Assembly (NCBI RefSeq): GCF_002858715.1
Contig: NZ_PJZH01000026.1
Span: 1 to 54,035, forward strand
Length of the DNA stretch: 54,035 bases
Direction: 5' to 3'
Origin: Chimaeribacter coloradensis
GTDB lineage: Bacteria; Pseudomonadota; Gammaproteobacteria; Enterobacterales; Enterobacteriaceae
A program made the translations under genes and the position numbers. Below the pieces are notes generated by a model. It was not told the DNA's origin and did no database searches. It saw only the letters and a program-made list of their open reading frames with translations. Positions 19,885 through 29,168 of this stretch are shown here, piece after piece. Each line of letters begins with the position of its first letter. The first letter of the stretch is position 1.

Positions 19885-19917
19885 TAAAAAGAAGTCACTT
19901 GCGAGGGCGGCCGCCGC

Positions 19918-20556
19918 CTAATCTGCCGCATACCCCTCCGGCGGCAGCCGCCCGCCATCCAGCCAGGCGGCACCCTCCTGCATGATCAGGCGGCCGGTAA
20001 CAAACCACTGCGCCACCAGCGGGTAGATCTGGTGCTCCTGCACCTGAATACGCGCCTGCAAATCCTCTTCGCTGTCGCCGTCAAACACCGGCACCCTGGC
20101 TTGCAGGATCACCGGGCCGCCATCCAGTTCTTCAGTGACGAAATGCACCGACGTTCCGTGCTCGGCGTCGCCGTTGGCCAGCGCCAGGCGGTGGGTGTGC
20201 AGGCCGGGGTATTTCGGCAGCAGGGAGGGGTGGATGTTCAGCATCCGCCCGGCATAGTGCCGGACGAACTCAGCGCTGAGGATGCGCATATACCCCGCCA
20301 GCACAATCAGGTCGGGCGCGAAGGCGTCAATCTGCTCCGCCAGCGCGGCGTCAAAGGCCGCGCGGTCAGCGAAGTCACGCGCGTCCAGCGAGCGTGCCGG
20401 AATGCCCGCGTCGCGGGCGCGTTCCAGCCCATAGGCCCCGGCTTTGTTGCTGAAAACGGCGGCGATAGAAGCGTGGAGACCTCCCTGTCGGCAGGCATCG
20501 ATCAGCGCCTGGAGATTGCTCCCCTGGCCGGATACCAGCACCACGATCTTTTTCAT
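19918..20556 (-). CDS. purN: PurN, phosphoribosylglycinamide formyltransferase
   Basis: PurN transfers a formyl group from 10-formyl-THF to GAR, the third step of purine synthesis. The 212-residue protein has the N-terminal VLVSGQGSNLQALIDA phosphate-binding segment and the catalytic stretch MLNIHPSLLPKYPGLHTH, holding the Asn and His of the active site. The folate-site Asp is in VTEELDGGPVI. Its ATG overlaps the purM stop by one base (TGATG), so the pair is translationally coupled. The length matches E. coli PurN. Confidence 0.98.
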   Translation of the reverse strand: MKKIVVLVSGQGSNLQALIDACRQGGLHASIAAVFSNKAGAYGLERARDAGIPARSLDARDFADRAAFDAALAEQIDAFAPDLIVLAGYMRILSAEFVRHYAGRMLNIHPSLLPKYPGLHTHRLALANGDAEHGTSVHFVTEELDGGPVILQARVPVFDGDSEEDLQARIQVQEHQIYPLVAQWFVTGRLIMQEGAAWLDGGRLPPEGYAAD

Positions 20557-21593
20557 CAGCCGATTACCACCTGTTCCGCGGCATCAGACGCCTTGATATG
20601 GCCGATTTTCCACGCCTTCTCGCCGGAAGCGGTCAGAAGCTCCACCGCCTGATCCGCCACGGCCGCCGGCAGGGCAATCACCATGCCCACGCCGCAGTTA
20701 AAGGTGCGGTACATCTCATGGCGGCTGACGTTACCGGCCTGTTGCAGCCAGCTGAACACCGCCGGCCACTCCCAGCTCGCCTCGTCAATCACCGCCTGGG
20801 TGCCGGCCGGCAGCACGCGCGGGATGTTCTCCCAGAAACCGCCGCCGGTCAGGTGGGCGATGGCATGCACCTCAACCTGCTCAATCAGGCTCAGGATCGA
20901 CTTCACGTAGATTTTGGTCGGGGCCAGCAGGTGATCGGCCAGCGATTGGCCGCCGAGCTGCTCGGTGGCGGCATCGGTATTGCTGACTTCCAGGATCTTG
21001 CGCACCAGCGAGTAGCCGTTGGAGTGCGGGCCGCTGGCACCGAGTGCCACCAGCACATCGCCGTCCTGCACTTTGCTGCCGTCGATGATCTCAGACTTCT
21101 CGACCACGCCGACGCAGAACCCGGCGACGTCGTAATCCTCGCCGTGGTACATCCCCGGCATCTCGGCGGTTTCACCGCCCACCAGCGCACAGCCGGCCTG
21201 TTTGCACCCTTCGGCGATGCCGGTGATCACGCTGGCGGCGGTGTCGACGTCCAGCTTGCCGGTTGCGTAGTAGTCCAGGAAGAACAGCGGCTCCGCGCCC
21301 TGAACCACCAGGTCGTTGACGCACATCGCCACCAGATCGATGCCGATGGTGTCATGGCGCTTCAGATCCATCGCCAGACGCAGCTTGGTGCCGACGCCGT
21401 CGGTGCCGGATACCAGAACCGGCTCGCGGTATTTTTGCGGCAGCGCACACAGGGCACCGAAACCGCCCAGCCCACCCATCACTTCCGGGCGGCGGGTCTG
21501 CTTCACTACACCTTTGATACGGTCTACCAATGCATTTCCTGCATCAATATCCACACCTGCGTCTTTATAGCTGAGAGAGGTTTTATCGGTCAC
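20556..21593 (-). CDS. purM: PurM, phosphoribosylformylglycinamidine cyclo-ligase (AIR synthetase)
   Basis: PurM closes the imidazole ring of AIR using ATP. The 345-residue protein starts at a GTG codon (21593), giving [20 protein letters not shown], the same N-terminus as E. coli. Key segments are [16 protein letters not shown], the [11 protein letters not shown] nucleotide-binding region, and [13 protein letters not shown]. It heads the purMN operon; a PurR-type operator overlaps its -35 region and its -10 is probably TAGAAT at 21650-21645. Confidence 0.98.
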   Translation of the reverse strand: MTDKTSLSYKDAGVDIDAGNALVDRIKGVVKQTRRPEVMGGLGGFGALCALPQKYREPVLVSGTDGVGTKLRLAMDLKRHDTIGIDLVAMCVNDLVVQGAEPLFFLDYYATGKLDVDTAASVITGIAEGCKQAGCALVGGETAEMPGMYHGEDYDVAGFCVGVVEKSEIIDGSKVQDGDVLVALGASGPHSNGYSLVRKILEVSNTDAATEQLGGQSLADHLLAPTKIYVKSILSLIEQVEVHAIAHLTGGGFWENIPRVLPAGTQAVIDEASWEWPAVFSWLQQAGNVSRHEMYRTFNCGVGMVIALPAAVADQAVELLTASGEKAWKIGHIKASDAAEQVVIG

Positions 21594-21644
21594 TGCTGGG
21601 TCCCCACGGCGGATTGCGGTTGGTGGTTAAAATTGAGCGCGGCA

Positions 21645-21673
21645 ATTCTAACAGCCCAGGCAAACGTTTGCGA
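21645..21673 (-). promoter_or_regulatory. purMN promoter with PurR operator
   Basis: AGGCAAACGTTTGCGA at 21658-21673 matches the PurR consensus ANGCAANCGNTTNCNT at all but the last defined position. On the minus strand the -10 is TAGAAT (21650-21645) and the expected -35 position (21673-21668) falls inside the operator, so bound PurR would block RNA polymerase. Confidence 0.85.
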
Positions 21674-21775
21674 GTGGCTTATGCGGGGGAAAGGGGTTTT
21701 GCCTTCTATACTGTTTATCGAAAATCAGTTGATCCTGATCAGGCGATTAGCGGTGGCGCGATAAAAAAAAGGCGT

Positions 21776-21781
21776 TATAAT
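21776..21781 (+). promoter_or_regulatory. -10 element of the upp promoter
   Basis: A perfect TATAAT lies at 21776-21781, about 45 bases before the upp start codon. No strong -35 is visible at 17 bases upstream. A T8-T9 run (21789-21797) follows in the initially transcribed region; in E. coli such runs in pyrimidine genes support UTP-dependent control. Confidence 0.6.
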
Positions 21782-21827
21782 CTCGCGATTTTTTTTTGGC
21801 CGTCAACCATCGTAGGGGAGAATAATT

Positions 21828-22454
21828 ATGAAGATCGTTGAGGTAAAACACCCGCTGGTAAAACATAAGCTGGGCCTGATGCGTGAAAACGACATCAGCA
21901 CCAAACGCTTTCGCGAACTGGCTTCTGAAGTGGGGAGTTTGCTGACCTATGAAGCGACCGCCGATCTGGAAACCGAAAAGGTGACCATTGATGGTTGGTG
22001 CGGGCCGGTTGAAGTAGACCAGATCAAAGGCAAAAAAATCACTGTGGTGCCGATCCTGCGTGCCGGCCTCGGCATGATGGAAGGCGTCCTGGAGCACGTC
22101 CCGAGCGCGCGCATCAGCGTGGTCGGTGTGTACCGTGACGAAGAGACGCTGGAGCCGGTGCCGTACTTCCAGAAACTGGTGTCCAACATTGAAGAGCGCA
22201 TGGCGCTGGTGGTTGACCCGATGCTGGCAACCGGCGGTTCCATGATCGCCACCATCGACCTGCTGAAAAAAGCCGGTTGTACCAGCATCAAAGTGCTGGT
22301 GCTGGTTGCTGCCCCGGAAGGGATCGCGGCGCTGGAAAAAGCGCACCCGGACGTCGAACTGTTCACCGCCTCAATTGACCAGTACCTGAATGAAAAAGGC
22401 TACATCGTGCCGGGCCTCGGCGATGCAGGCGACAAAATATTTGGTACTAAATAA
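21828..22454 (+). CDS. upp: Upp, uracil phosphoribosyltransferase
   Basis: Upp converts uracil and PRPP to UMP (pyrimidine salvage). The 208-residue protein has the PRPP loop [15 protein letters not shown] and the C-terminal uracil-binding [17 protein letters not shown]. The start at ATG 21828 is preceded by AGGGGAG. The sequence is almost identical to E. coli Upp from memory. uraA, which supplies the substrate, follows after a hairpin. Confidence 0.98.
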   Translation: MKIVEVKHPLVKHKLGLMRENDISTKRFRELASEVGSLLTYEATADLETEKVTIDGWCGPVEVDQIKGKKITVVPILRAGLGMMEGVLEHVPSARISVVGVYRDEETLEPVPYFQKLVSNIEERMALVVDPMLATGGSMIATIDLLKKAGCTSIKVLVLVAAPEGIAALEKAHPDVELFTASIDQYLNEKGYIVPGLGDAGDKIFGTK

Positions 22455-22461
22455 GCATTTA

Positions 22462-22488
22462 AGCCGGCTGAGAAGTCGGCTTTTTTTT
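22462..22488 (+). terminator. Terminator between upp and uraA
   Basis: AGCCGGCT (22462-22469) and AGTCGGCT (22474-22481) form an imperfect stem followed by TTTTTTTT. Because uraA lies only 50 bases beyond, some transcription probably reads through to uraA. Confidence 0.8.
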
Positions 22489-22537
22489 GACTGTTTTCCC
22501 ACGCCGTCCATCAATAACACCGTATGAGGATAGAGAG

Positions 22538-23824
22538 ATGACCCGTCGCGCCATCGGGGTGAGCGAGCGCCCACCGCTGCTGCAAACGATTCCGTTAAGT
22601 TTCCAGCACTTGTTTGCTATGTTCGGCGCTACCGTGCTGGTGCCGATCCTGTTTAAAGTCAACCCGGCCACGGTGCTGCTGTTTAACGGCATCGGCACAC
22701 TGCTTTACCTGTTTATCTGCAAAGGGAAGATCCCGGCCTACCTGGGGTCGAGCTTCGCCTTTATCTCCCCGGTGCTGCTGCTGTTGCCGCTGGGGTATGA
22801 GGTGGCGCTCGGCGGCTTTATCCTCTGCGGCGCGCTGTTCTGCCTGGTGGCGCTGATTGTGAAAAAGGCCGGCACCGGCTGGATTAACGTCATCTTTCCG
22901 CCGGCGGCGATGGGCGCGATTGTCGCGGTGATCGGGCTGGAGCTGGCGGGCGTGGCGGCCAATATGGCCGGGCTGCTGCCGGCGGACGGTGCGTCGGTGG
23001 ACGGCAAAACCGTGACCATCTCACTGGTGACGCTGGCGGTAACGGTGCTCGGCTCGGTGCTGTTCCGCGGCTTCCTGGCGATTATCCCGATCCTGATCGG
23101 CGTGCTGGTGGGCTATGCGCTCTCCTTCTTTATGGGCGTGGTGGATGCGGCCCCGATCCGCGAGGCTCACTGGTTCGCGCTGCCGACCTTCTACACCCCG
23201 CGGTTTGAGTGGGTGGCGATGCTGACCATCCTGCCCGCTGCGCTGGTGGTGATCGCTGAGCATGTCGGCCACCTGGTGGTGACGGCGAACATCGTGAAGA
23301 AAGATCTGCTGCGCGACCCGGGCCTGCACCGTTCAATGTTTGCCAACGGCCTCTCCACCATGATCTCCGGTTTCTTCGGCTCCACGCCGAACACCACCTA
23401 CGGGGAGAACATCGGCGTGATGGCGATCACCAAGGTCTACAGCACCTGGGTGATCGGCGGCGCGGCGATTCTGGCAATTCTGCTGTCGTGCGTCGGCAAG
23501 CTGGCGGCGGCGATCCAGGCGGTGCCGGTGCCGGTGATGGGCGGGGTGTCGCTGCTGCTGTACGGCGTGATCGGCGCGTCCGGCATCCGGGTGCTGATTG
23601 AGTCCAAAGTGGACTACAACAAGGCGCAGAACCTGATCCTCACCTCAGTGATTTTGATCATCGGCGTCAGCGGCGCGAAGGTGCACATCGGCGCGGCAGA
23701 GCTGAAGGGCATGGCGCTGGCGACCATTGTCGGCATCTTCCTCAGCCTGCTGTTTAAGCTGATCGAGCGCTTCCGCGGGGAAGAGCAGGTGCTTGAGCCG
23801 GAAGATGACGCGCCGCGCCATTAA
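22538..23824 (+). CDS. uraA: UraA, uracil:proton symporter
   Basis: UraA imports uracil across the inner membrane with protons. The 428-residue protein starts at ATG 22538 (MTRRAIGVSERPPLLQTIPL), as in E. coli; the frame extends 17 codons upstream without support. It is a 14-helix nucleobase-ascorbate family carrier, with signature stretches IAEHVGHLVVTANI, FGSTPNTTYGENIGVMAITK and VDYNKAQNLILTS. It forms a salvage pair with upp. The C-terminal tail after residue 410 is acidic and less conserved. Confidence 0.98.
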   Translation: MTRRAIGVSERPPLLQTIPLSFQHLFAMFGATVLVPILFKVNPATVLLFNGIGTLLYLFICKGKIPAYLGSSFAFISPVLLLLPLGYEVALGGFILCGALFCLVALIVKKAGTGWINVIFPPAAMGAIVAVIGLELAGVAANMAGLLPADGASVDGKTVTISLVTLAVTVLGSVLFRGFLAIIPILIGVLVGYALSFFMGVVDAAPIREAHWFALPTFYTPRFEWVAMLTILPAALVVIAEHVGHLVVTANIVKKDLLRDPGLHRSMFANGLSTMISGFFGSTPNTTYGENIGVMAITKVYSTWVIGGAAILAILLSCVGKLAAAIQAVPVPVMGGVSLLLYGVIGASGIRVLIESKVDYNKAQNLILTSVILIIGVSGAKVHIGAAELKGMALATIVGIFLSLLFKLIERFRGEEQVLEPEDDAPRH

Positions 23825-23868
23825 CGCGCAGGCGAAGGATCGCATGCCCGCTGGGATCGATCATCGTG

Positions 23869-23900
23869 CGGCCGCCGGTTCTCCTGGCGGCCGTTTCTGT
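23869..23900 (+). terminator. Probable terminator after uraA
   Basis: CGGCCGCC (23869-23876) pairs with GGCGGCCG (23886-23893) across a 9-base loop and is followed by TTTCTGT. The U-tract is short, so termination may be partial. The rest of 23825-23944 holds the hda promoter region, with a possible -10 TAGACT at 23903-23908. Confidence 0.65.
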
Positions 23901-23944
23901 GGTAGACTCCGCGGGTTTTACTGCCAGTTTTGGTTGAGGTGCTT

Positions 23945-24646
23945 CTGAACACGCCGGCGCAGCTTTCACTGCCACTCTATCTTCCGGATGATGAAACGTT
24001 CGCCAGTTTCTACCCGGGGGAAAATCCCTCCCTGCTCGCTGCCATTCATACCGCACTGCATCAGGAACACGGGACATACATCTATTTCTGGTCCCGCGTC
24101 GGCGGGGGGCGCAGCCACCTGCTGCATGCCGCCTGTGCCGAACTCTCCCAGAAAGGCGAAGCCGTGGGCTACGTCCCGCTGGATAAGCGCGCCTATTTTG
24201 TGCCGGACGTGCTGGACGGCATGGAGCAGCTGGCGCTGGTCTGCATCGACAATATCGAGTGCATCGCCGGGGATGAGGCGTGGGAGATGGCGATCTTCAA
24301 CCTCTATAACCGCATTCTGGAAACCGGCCGTACGCGGCTGTTTATCAGCGGTGACCGCCCGCCGCGCCAGCTTAACCTGCAACTGCCCGATCTCGCCTCA
24401 CGGCTGGACTGGGGGCAGATCTACAAGCTGCTGCCGCTGTCGGATGAGGAGAAGCTGCAGGCGCTGCAAATGCGCGCCAAATTACGCGGCTTTGAACTGC
24501 CGGAAGATGTGGGCCGCTTCCTGCTGAAACGGCTGGATCGCGAGATGCGCACGCTGTTTATGACGCTGGACCAGCTCGACCGCGCCTCGATTACGGCGCA
24601 ACGCAAACTCACGATCCCGTTCGTGAAAGAGATCCTCAGCCTGTAG
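23945..24646 (+). CDS. hda: Hda, regulatory inactivator of DnaA
   Basis: Hda with the DNA-loaded beta clamp stimulates hydrolysis of DnaA-bound ATP, preventing re-initiation. The 233-residue AAA+ protein appears to start at CTG 23945 (then AACACGCCG), preceded by GAGGT; this gives the N-terminus [16 protein letters not shown], and E. coli hda is known to start at CUG. The clamp-binding motif QLSLPL is at residues 6-11. The Walker A region is [11 protein letters not shown], Walker [11 protein letters not shown] and sensor 1 [10 protein letters not shown]. The C-terminal half ([20 protein letters not shown]) matches E. coli. It is convergent with yfgD, 6 bases apart. Confidence 0.96.
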   Translation: MNTPAQLSLPLYLPDDETFASFYPGENPSLLAAIHTALHQEHGTYIYFWSRVGGGRSHLLHAACAELSQKGEAVGYVPLDKRAYFVPDVLDGMEQLALVCIDNIECIAGDEAWEMAIFNLYNRILETGRTRLFISGDRPPRQLNLQLPDLASRLDWGQIYKLLPLSDEEKLQALQMRAKLRGFELPEDVGRFLLKRLDREMRTLFMTLDQLDRASITAQRKLTIPFVKEILSL

Positions 24647-24652
24647 CGCCGC

Positions 24653-25006
24653 CTACAGGATCTCCAGCACCTGCTCCGGCGGCCGCCCGATGCGCGCTTT
24701 GCCGTTGGCCACCACAATCGGGCGCTCAATCAGCCGCGGGTGATCCGCCATCGCCTGAATCAGCTCATCCTCACTCAGCCCGGCATCATCCAGCTTCAGC
24801 TCGCTGTAGATCTCCTCGTTGCGGCGCATCATGTCACGGGCAGAGGCCAGCCCCAGCTGGTGCACCAGCCTTTGCAGGGTGCTGAACGAGGGCGGGGTCT
24901 CCAGGTAGAGAATCACTTCCGGCTCTACGCCTTTCTCTTCCAGCAGCGCCAGCGTTTCACGGCTTTTGCTGCAACGCGGGTTGTGGTAAATCGACACGGT
25001 TTCCAT
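24653..25006 (-). CDS. yfgD: YfgD, ArsC/Spx-family thioredoxin-fold protein
   Basis: The 117-residue protein starts at ATG 25006, preceded by AAGGAAG (25019-25013). It has the arsenate-reductase-like IYHNPRCSKSRETLALLEE with the catalytic Cys, and the distal RPIVVANGKARIGRPPEQV loop whose Arg residues bind oxyanions in ArsC. This is the chromosomal YfgD type next to hda and bepA in E. coli, not part of an arsRBC operon, so arsenate reduction is possible but not shown by context. Confidence 0.92.
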   Translation of the reverse strand: METVSIYHNPRCSKSRETLALLEEKGVEPEVILYLETPPSFSTLQRLVHQLGLASARDMMRRNEEIYSELKLDDAGLSEDELIQAMADHPRLIERPIVVANGKARIGRPPEQVLEIL

Positions 25007-25059
25007 TATGTGCTTCCTTAAAGTCAATGCATGAACCGGCGACGGGCGTCGCCGTAAGG

Positions 25060-26553
25060 TCAGCTGCGCTGGTACTGGCGGAAGCGCTTCTGCATCTGGC
25101 GGAACTGGTCAATGCGTGCGTCATAGCGCGCCTGGTCCAGGCTGCCGAGTTTCGCTTGCGCGCTGGCGTTGCTCAGCACCTCAATCGCCTGATCGAGCCT
25201 GCCGACCAGCGCCAGGCTTTCCGCCCTGGCCGACAGCTCCTGCGCCCGCTGATTGTTCGCCGCTGACGCCTGTGCCAGCAGGTCCCAGCCGTTCGGATCG
25301 TCCGGGTTAGCGTAAGTATAGCGATTAAGAATGCGGATGGCGTCGGCCGGGCGGCCGCCCTCGGCATAGGCGTTCGCCAGGTTGAGCTGCAAGACCGGGT
25401 TGCCGCGCGCGGCACTGGCCTTCTCCAGCCGGGCGATCGCCTGCGGCGCCTGCCCGCGGCCGAGGTCAATGTCGGTCAGCAGGTCGAGGTACCAGACGTT
25501 CGCCGGGTCTTTCGCCAGCAGCGGTGCCAGCACCCCCGCCGCGTCACCATATTTTTTCGCCTGATAGAACAGGATCGCCCGGCCATAGCGCGCGGCGGTC
25601 TGCTCGCGCACGTTGCCCTGTTCCAGCGGTTGCAGGACATCCTCGGTCAGGCGGCCCTCCTCACTGCCGTACATCCCCAGCACCCGCACTTTGGCGAGCA
25701 TAAAGTCCAGCGAGGAGTGCGCCACCACGTGCGCCATCTGGTTGGCGCGGTTGCGGGTGTCTGAGAGGCGGCTGTCCGGCAGCGGGTGGGTGAGCAGCAT
25801 CTCCGGCGGCCTGGAGGAGGAACGCGACTGGTCCGCCAGCTTCTGCAGGAAGGTCGGCATCGCTTCCGGGTCAAAGCCCGCGCGTTGCAGCACCTGGATG
25901 CCGATGCGGTCCGCCTCCTGCTCATTCGCCTGGGTGAAGCTGATCATGCCCTGCTGCGCCCCGGCCAGCGTGCCGGTCAGCGCGGCCATCCCGGCCTGCG
26001 GGCTGGCCATCGCCAGCAGGATCGAGCCGAGCGCGCCAACCCAGGTCAGCGGGGCGCTGCGTTGCTGGTCTTCCATCGCGCGCGCCAGATGACGCTGGGT
26101 GACGTGGGAGATTTCGTGCGCCAGCACCGAGGCGAGCTGGCTTTCATTGTCGGTGTAGCGGAACAGCGCCGAGTGCAGTACCACATTGCCGCCAAAGAAG
26201 GCGAAGGCGTTGATCTCGTCATTGTTGACCAGGAAGAAATGGAACGGCGTCCGCACGGAATAGGCGTGGGAGACCAGCCGGTTTCCGAGCTGGTTGATAT
26301 ACTGAACCAGCAGCGGGTCGTTAATTAACGGCGCGCTGCCGCGCAGCTGGCGGACATAGAAATCCCCCATCTGCAACTCCTGGTTGATGCTGAGGGTGCC
26401 GCCCGCCGTGGTGCCGATGTCCGGTAACTGATCCACCAGCGGGGTGGCGTCTGCCGCCATCAGCGGCGCAGCGGCCAGGGCCGGGGGGAGGGCGGAGAGC
26501 GACAGCGCGCCAATCAGCGCGGCAACCAACGGTTTTCTGAATGATAAGGCCAT
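25060..26553 (-). CDS. bepA: BepA (YfgC), periplasmic M48 metalloprotease/chaperone with TPR repeats
   Basis: BepA assists LptD assembly and degrades misassembled outer-membrane proteins at the BAM complex. The 497-residue precursor has a signal peptide ([21 protein letters not shown]). The zinc site HEISH is at residues 146-150, and the third ligand Glu is in the [11 protein letters not shown] region. The C-terminal part (about 310-490) is a TPR array ([36 protein letters not shown]). The length is close to E. coli BepA. bamC lies 3.5 kb away, but that is conserved synteny rather than an operon. Confidence 0.95.
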   Translation of the reverse strand: MALSFRKPLVAALIGALSLSALPPALAAAPLMAADATPLVDQLPDIGTTAGGTLSINQELQMGDFYVRQLRGSAPLINDPLLVQYINQLGNRLVSHAYSVRTPFHFFLVNNDEINAFAFFGGNVVLHSALFRYTDNESQLASVLAHEISHVTQRHLARAMEDQQRSAPLTWVGALGSILLAMASPQAGMAALTGTLAGAQQGMISFTQANEQEADRIGIQVLQRAGFDPEAMPTFLQKLADQSRSSSRPPEMLLTHPLPDSRLSDTRNRANQMAHVVAHSSLDFMLAKVRVLGMYGSEEGRLTEDVLQPLEQGNVREQTAARYGRAILFYQAKKYGDAAGVLAPLLAKDPANVWYLDLLTDIDLGRGQAPQAIARLEKASAARGNPVLQLNLANAYAEGGRPADAIRILNRYTYANPDDPNGWDLLAQASAANNQRAQELSARAESLALVGRLDQAIEVLSNASAQAKLGSLDQARYDARIDQFRQMQKRFRQYQRS

Positions 26554-26857
26554 GATGCGCGATCCCTTGGTAAAAGTCCTGACGGTAAGCGGGCGGGGGG
26601 CCGGGCAGGCTGTGCCGCCGGTGCCCTGTCTGCCCGGCGGCGCGGCGCGTGCCGGCTTGTCCGGTAAAAAAGGCGGGTATGGCTTTCCGGCGCTCCCCCG
26701 GTTGCGTAGACTCCCTGCGGCGCGGCGGGTTCCTGCGCGCGTTTCGTTTTCTTATCTTAGCCATCCCCTTGGTGCAATGGAACATTTGCGCGGGGATATA
26801 TGCCGGAACGTGGGGCAGCGCCTTGTCTGCCGCGGTCTCCGGCTTCTGGAGTATTGA

Positions 26858-27931
26858 ATGCTTGAGTTGTTATTGCAGTGGTACCGCCGCCGGTTCTCCG
26901 ACCCTGAGGCCATTGCGCTGCTGGTTATCCTGCTGGCCGGTTTCTGTATCCTCTATTTTTTCCACGGCATCCTGGCCCCGCTGCTGGTGGCGATCGTGCT
27001 CGCCTACCTGCTGGAGTGGCCCACGGCGCGGCTCCAGCGGCTGGGCTGTTCGCGCACCTGGGCGGCCAGCATCGTGCTGACGCTGTTTGCCGGTGTGGTG
27101 ATGCTGGCGCTGTTTGTTGTCGCCCCGGCCACCTGGCAGCAGGGGGTCAACCTGGCCACTGACCTGCCGGCGATGCTCAACCACTTCTACCTCTATGCGC
27201 AAAACCTGCCGAAACGCTACCCGGCGCTGGTGGACGCGGGCATCATCGACATGATGGCCGAGGATATGCGCGCCCGCCTGACGCTGGTGGGCGGGTCGGT
27301 GGTGAAATTCTCCCTCGCCTCGCTGGTGGGGCTGCTCACGCTCTCTATCTACCTGGTGCTGGTGCCGCTGATGGTATTTTTCCTGCTTAAGGACAAAGAG
27401 CAGATGCTGAACGCGGTGCGGCGGGTGCTGCCGCGTAACCGCGGGCTGGCCGGGCAGGTGTGGGTGGAGATGAACCAGCAGATCACCAACTACATCCGCG
27501 GCAAGGTGCTGGAGATGGTGGTGGTGGGCATCGCCACCTATATCGTCTTCTTTATGATGGATTTGCAGTACTCGCTGCTGCTGGCGGTGCTGGTGGGGTT
27601 CTCGGTGCTGATCCCTTACATCGGCGCGGTGATCGCCACCATCCCGGTGGTGGTGATTGCGCTGTTCCAGTGGGGGCTGGGGGCCGATTTCTGGACGCTG
27701 ATCGCCGCCTATCTGGTGGTGCAGGGGCTGGACGGCAACCTGCTGGTGCCGATCCTCTTCTCAGAGGCGGTGAACCTGCACCCGCTGGTGATCATCCTGT
27801 CGGTGATTATTTTCGGCGGCCTGTGGGGCTTCTGGGGCATCTTTTTCGCCATCCCGCTGGCGACGCTGGTCAAGGCGGTGGTGCACGCCTGGCCGGACAC
27901 CCTGTACGATGACCCGGAGCAGCAGGCATAA
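26858..27931 (+). CDS. perM: PerM, AI-2E-transporter-family membrane protein
   Basis: The 357-residue polytopic protein has about eight helices and a long central soluble segment. Family features are LVPLMVFFLLKDKEQM, NYIRGKVLEMVVVGIATYI, GFSVLIPYIGAVIATIPVV and VQGLDGNLLVPILFSEAVNLHP. It matches E. coli PerM (YfgO) in place and length. PerM was proposed as a permease; the substrate is unknown, and AI-2 export by some relatives should not be assumed here. It diverges from bepA across 304 bases with no obvious extra gene. Confidence 0.92.
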   Translation: MLELLLQWYRRRFSDPEAIALLVILLAGFCILYFFHGILAPLLVAIVLAYLLEWPTARLQRLGCSRTWAASIVLTLFAGVVMLALFVVAPATWQQGVNLATDLPAMLNHFYLYAQNLPKRYPALVDAGIIDMMAEDMRARLTLVGGSVVKFSLASLVGLLTLSIYLVLVPLMVFFLLKDKEQMLNAVRRVLPRNRGLAGQVWVEMNQQITNYIRGKVLEMVVVGIATYIVFFMMDLQYSLLLAVLVGFSVLIPYIGAVIATIPVVVIALFQWGLGADFWTLIAAYLVVQGLDGNLLVPILFSEAVNLHPLVIILSVIIFGGLWGFWGIFFAIPLATLVKAVVHAWPDTLYDDPEQQA

Positions 27932-27956
27932 AAAAAGCGCCGGACGCGCTTTTTTA
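27931..27956. terminator. Bidirectional terminator between perM and bcp
   Basis: AAAAAAGCGC...GCGCTTTTTT (27931-27955) with a short CGGAC loop sits at the perM stop codon. It has U-tracts on both strands and can end perM (plus) and bcp (minus). Confidence 0.9.
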
Positions 27957-27979
27957 TCAACCAATACGGGGGCGCGGGG

Positions 27980-28450
27980 TTACGCGCAGGACTTCAGGTA
28001 ATCCATCACGATGTCGTGGTGGTTACTGGTTTTGAACTCATCAAACACCTTCTCGACCTTGCCGTCACGGCCGATCAGGAAGCTGATGCGGTGGATGCCG
28101 TCATAGGTTTTCCCCATAAAGGATTTCTCACCCCAGACGCCGAACTGCTGCGCTACCTGGTGGTCCTCATCGGAAAGCAGGGTGAAGTTCAGCAACTCTT
28201 TTTCCGCAAACCGGGAGAGTTTCTCCGGTTTGTCGGTGCTGACCCCCAACACCTCGACCCCCGCTTTTTTCAGGTCGTCCATGTTGTCACGCAGGCCGCA
28301 GGCCTGCACGGTGCAGCCGGGCGTCATGGCTTTCGGGTAGAAATAGACCAGGACGCGCTGTCCCTGGAAGTCGGCCAGATTGACCAATTCGCCGTCCTGA
28401 TCGGGCAGACTAAATTGCGGCGCTGTATCACCGGCTTTCAGTGGGCTCAT
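27980..28450 (-). CDS. bcp: Bcp, thiol peroxidase of the peroxiredoxin Q family
   Basis: Bcp reduces hydrogen and organic peroxides using thioredoxin. The 156-residue protein starts at ATG 28450, with GGAGAG upstream; a GTG one codon earlier abuts the gcvR stop. The peroxidatic Cys45 and resolving Cys50 lie in TPGCTVQACGL. Nearly all of it matches E. coli Bcp (VYFYPKAMTPG, ELLNFTLLSDEDHQV). It follows gcvR by 2 bases, as in E. coli. Confidence 0.97.
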   Translation of the reverse strand: MSPLKAGDTAPQFSLPDQDGELVNLADFQGQRVLVYFYPKAMTPGCTVQACGLRDNMDDLKKAGVEVLGVSTDKPEKLSRFAEKELLNFTLLSDEDHQVAQQFGVWGEKSFMGKTYDGIHRISFLIGRDGKVEKVFDEFKTSNHHDIVMDYLKSCA

Positions 28451-28452
28451 CA

Positions 28453-29022
28453 CTACTCTCCATCTTTCTCATCATGCTGTGGATAGTTCACCACGCTAAT
28501 AGTGCCTTGTGCATTCAATTCTGTACATAGCCGGTAAAAGGCCGGTTCAATAATGGATGCGTCGGTGTCGGCAGGGCTGTGCGCGGTGATCTGGATCGAC
28601 AGCTGGGGCGGGTTATCTCCGGTCGCGGGCTGCGTTTTGGAGGCCAGTTCAGCAATGTTCATCTGATGCGAGTCGAAAAGATCGGTAAAGCGTTCAATAA
28701 TATGCGGTGAATCCTTCACCTCCACCTTGACCCAGACCGTGACCGGCATCGGCGGCCGCCCGTGGGAGTGCGTGCGCTTCATCACAATCAGCAGCTCCAG
28801 TTCGGCCCCCTTCAGCGGCAGGGTCGATTCAATCAGGGCGATGGCATTCCAGCTCCCGGAAAGCAGCATGATAAAGGTGAACTCCTCACCGAGCATGGCA
28901 AGACGGCTGTCTTCAATGTTGCAGCCGCAGCTGCTGACGTGACGGGTAATGGTGTTCACAATGCCGGGGCGGTCGGCGCCCAGCGCGGTGATGACCAGAT
29001 AGTGTTGTTGTGACTGCGGCAA
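28453..29022 (-). CDS. gcvR: GcvR, ACT-domain regulator of glycine cleavage
   Basis: GcvR binds glycine and, when glycine is scarce, holds GcvA in its repressing state at gcvTHP. The protein has 189 residues if it starts at TTG 29022, preceded by AGGAAGAG at 29035-29028 with a 5-base gap. This start lines up exactly with the E. coli N-terminus (seven residues before YLVITALGADRPGIVN). ATG codons at 29040 and 29067 are possible but less well placed. Two ACT domains are visible: about 5-80 (YLVITALGADRPGIV, GCNIEDSRLAMLGEEF) and about 95-175 (VWVKVEVKDSPHIIERFTDLF). Co-transcribed with bcp. Confidence 0.95.
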   Translation of the reverse strand: MPQSQQHYLVITALGADRPGIVNTITRHVSSCGCNIEDSRLAMLGEEFTFIMLLSGSWNAIALIESTLPLKGAELELLIVMKRTHSHGRPPMPVTVWVKVEVKDSPHIIERFTDLFDSHQMNIAELASKTQPATGDNPPQLSIQITAHSPADTDASIIEPAFYRLCTELNAQGTISVVNYPQHDEKDGE

Positions 29023-29168
29023 AATTGCTCTTCCTGTCATGCTCCATGGGGTTCCCATGGTAAACATAAAAAAAACCGCCTGCCAAGCGCTTGTAACCAG
29101 GTTGTTTGCTTGCTTTTAATGAAGGGTCAAACGTACCATGAGTCACCAGTTTGTGGAGGGGATGGCTA

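Noticed and set aside
18887-19917. Insertion sequence or prophage remnant in the repeat cluster
   Set aside because: No transposase, integrase or phage-like protein fragment could be read in any frame.
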